From Nitrospirota bacterium (GTDB lineage Bacteria; Nitrospirota_A; Leptospirillia; Leptospirillales; Leptospirillaceae): a DNA stretch of 64,000 nucleotides. The DNA lies in NCBI GenBank assembly GCA_021838585.1, contig JAKCDE010000006.1, forward strand, positions 6,393-70,392, in the 5' to 3' direction. Made by a program: the position numbers and the translations under genes. This document shows positions 63,519-64,000 of this stretch, piece after piece; position 1 is the first letter of the stretch; each line of letters begins with the position of its first letter. The notes beneath the pieces were generated by a model that saw nothing but the letters and a program-made list of their open reading frames with translations, had not been told where the DNA came from and ran no database searches.

Positions 63519-63692
63519 ATGCCGCATCCCTTTTTTGATTATGATCCCGCAGAAGATATAGAGATCCCCTATGCCCAGCTGAAGACGGATGGTCCCGAAT
63601 GTCCATTTTGTGGAGAAGCGACCATGCTTGTGGATGGCGACTTCGTCTGTCTCGAGTGCAATGGGGGCTGGTATGGCCCGGAGGTGGGCTGA
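63519..63692 (+). CDS. 57-residue zinc-ribbon microprotein
   Basis: Encodes 57 residues with an acidic, aromatic N-terminus and two knuckles, CPFC (about residues 28-31) and CLEC (about 44-47), the spacing of a small zinc ribbon. CAGGAG lies ten bases ahead of the ATG. Short zinc ribbons like this bind nucleic acid or proteins; the role here is unknown. It stands alone in a 420-bp gap. Confidence 0.7.
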   Translation: MPHPFFDYDPAEDIEIPYAQLKTDGPECPFCGEATMLVDGDFVCLECNGGWYGPEVG

Positions 63693-63718
63693 ACTTCCCC
63701 GGTCCGGGGCTGGTTTGC

Positions 63719-63747
63719 TTGACTTGTCCTGTTTTCCTGCGTAACAT
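63719..63747 (+). promoter_or_regulatory. Promoter for tRNA-Arg
   Basis: TTGACT (63719-63724), 17 bp, TAACAT (63742-63747). Start would fall near 63754, 65 bases before the mature tRNA. Confidence 0.55.
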
Positions 63748-63759
63748 CCATGATCGTGT

Positions 63760-63780
63760 GGCCCCGGATCATTCGGGGCC
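63760..63780 (+). repeat. GC hairpin in the tRNA-Arg leader
   Basis: GGCCCCG (63760-63766), 7-base loop, CGGGGCC (63774-63780), then CTTTCCTTTC. It could be a terminator for readthrough from upstream or a leader structure of the tRNA transcript. Confidence 0.5.
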
Positions 63781-63818
63781 CTTTCCTTTCTCTATTTTCC
63801 AGAGAATCAGCGTCGTTT

Positions 63819-63895
63819 GCCCCCGTAGCTCAGGTGGACAGAGCAGAGGTTTCCTAAACCTTTGGTCGGGTGTTCAAATCACCCCGGGGGCACCA
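63819..63895 (+). tRNA. tRNA-Arg (anticodon CCT)
   Basis: 77 nt with encoded CCA. Acceptor GCCCCCG/CGGGGGC, D arm with GCTC/GAGC, anticodon loop TTCCTAA (CCT), T arm GGGTG/CACCC with TTCAAAT. Reads AGG codons. The remaining 105 bases of the window hold no recognisable gene. Confidence 0.95.
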
Positions 63896-64000
63896 CACTC
63901 ATCAAATGAAAACACAAGGAGTGTGAAAAATCTTGATCGTCTCCTCACCGGAATTCTTCTCGATCCTGCCATTTGACTGTTAGTCTTCGATGCATTTCTC

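Noticed and set aside
63819..64000. tRNA-Arg as an integration site with an att repeat or integrase
   Set aside because: Only 105 bases follow the tRNA and they contain neither an integrase start nor a repeat of the tRNA 3' end; cannot be judged from this window.

Overview
The window reads as chromosomal DNA of a GC-rich (roughly 58-60% by eye) Gram-negative chemolithoautotroph. The gene set points to the Nitrospirota, most likely a Leptospirillum-like acidophile: hopanoid genes of the shc/hpnG/hpnA/hpnI/hpnJ type, a CruF-like carotenoid gene, RecBCD, ACDS-epsilon/PorE-like proteins of the kind expected next to ferredoxin-dependent oxidoreductases, and c-type heme membrane proteins. This assignment is an inference from gene content; there is no rRNA gene in the window to confirm it.

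Layout. 1-4729 (minus strand) is a pentose-phosphate operon, tkt-tal-zwf, with zwf cut by the window edge. 5025-9242 holds squalene-hopene cyclase, the hopanoid nucleosidase hpnG and an outer-membrane beta-barrel protein, faced by a convergent lipoprotein gene. 9934-10974 holds no intact gene; it contains the decayed remains of an IS605-type tnpB element. 10975-16933 resumes the polycyclic-isoprenoid locus (hpnA, ispH, hpnJ, hpnI, a four-helix EamA-like protein, cruF). It is followed by tetrapyrrole genes (cbiX/sirB, hemE, hemN) up to a strong terminator. 20383-24432 is mostly minus strand: aroE, a secreted helical protein, a GAF-GGDEF gene broken by several frameshifts, a HicB-like stub on the plus strand, and tRNA-Ala(GGC).

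The most striking segment is 24526-32243. A near-consensus promoter leads straight into what looks like a SAM-II class riboswitch with an intrinsic terminator. Behind it lie ten tightly packed genes: metK, ahcY, a ThiS-like carrier, a cysteine synthase, an E1-like enzyme, threonine synthase, a second MoaD/CysO-like carrier, a NIL-domain protein, a second E1-like enzyme and a JAMM peptidase. Both carriers end in Gly-Gly-Ala-Ala, so they need trimming before adenylation, and the JAMM peptidase is the obvious trimmer. Together this looks like a SAM-regulated, protein-thiocarboxylate-based sulfur amino acid operon.

32316-35603 holds a PhoB/PhoR-type two-component pair and gnd. 35736-37506 holds two tandem ACDS-epsilon/PorE-like paralogues flanking an unknown gene, with an 86-bp identical tract. 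37668-46245 is recC-recB-recD. 46246-49394 is an AT-rich promoter region followed by a four-gene cassette of no recognised function: ribbon-helix-helix regulator, coiled-coil protein, four-helix membrane protein, exported VWA protein.

49435-53290 (minus) holds an MDR oxidoreductase, a DUF985 cupin, a HAD hydrolase and pgm. 53441-60921 (plus) is a long, mostly overlapping housekeeping run: tlpA, nadE, ribBA, ribH, nusB, a hypothetical gene, purB, purC, purS. The window ends with a membrane protein carrying one c-type heme motif, an isoaspartyl peptidase, a zinc-ribbon microprotein and tRNA-Arg(CCT).
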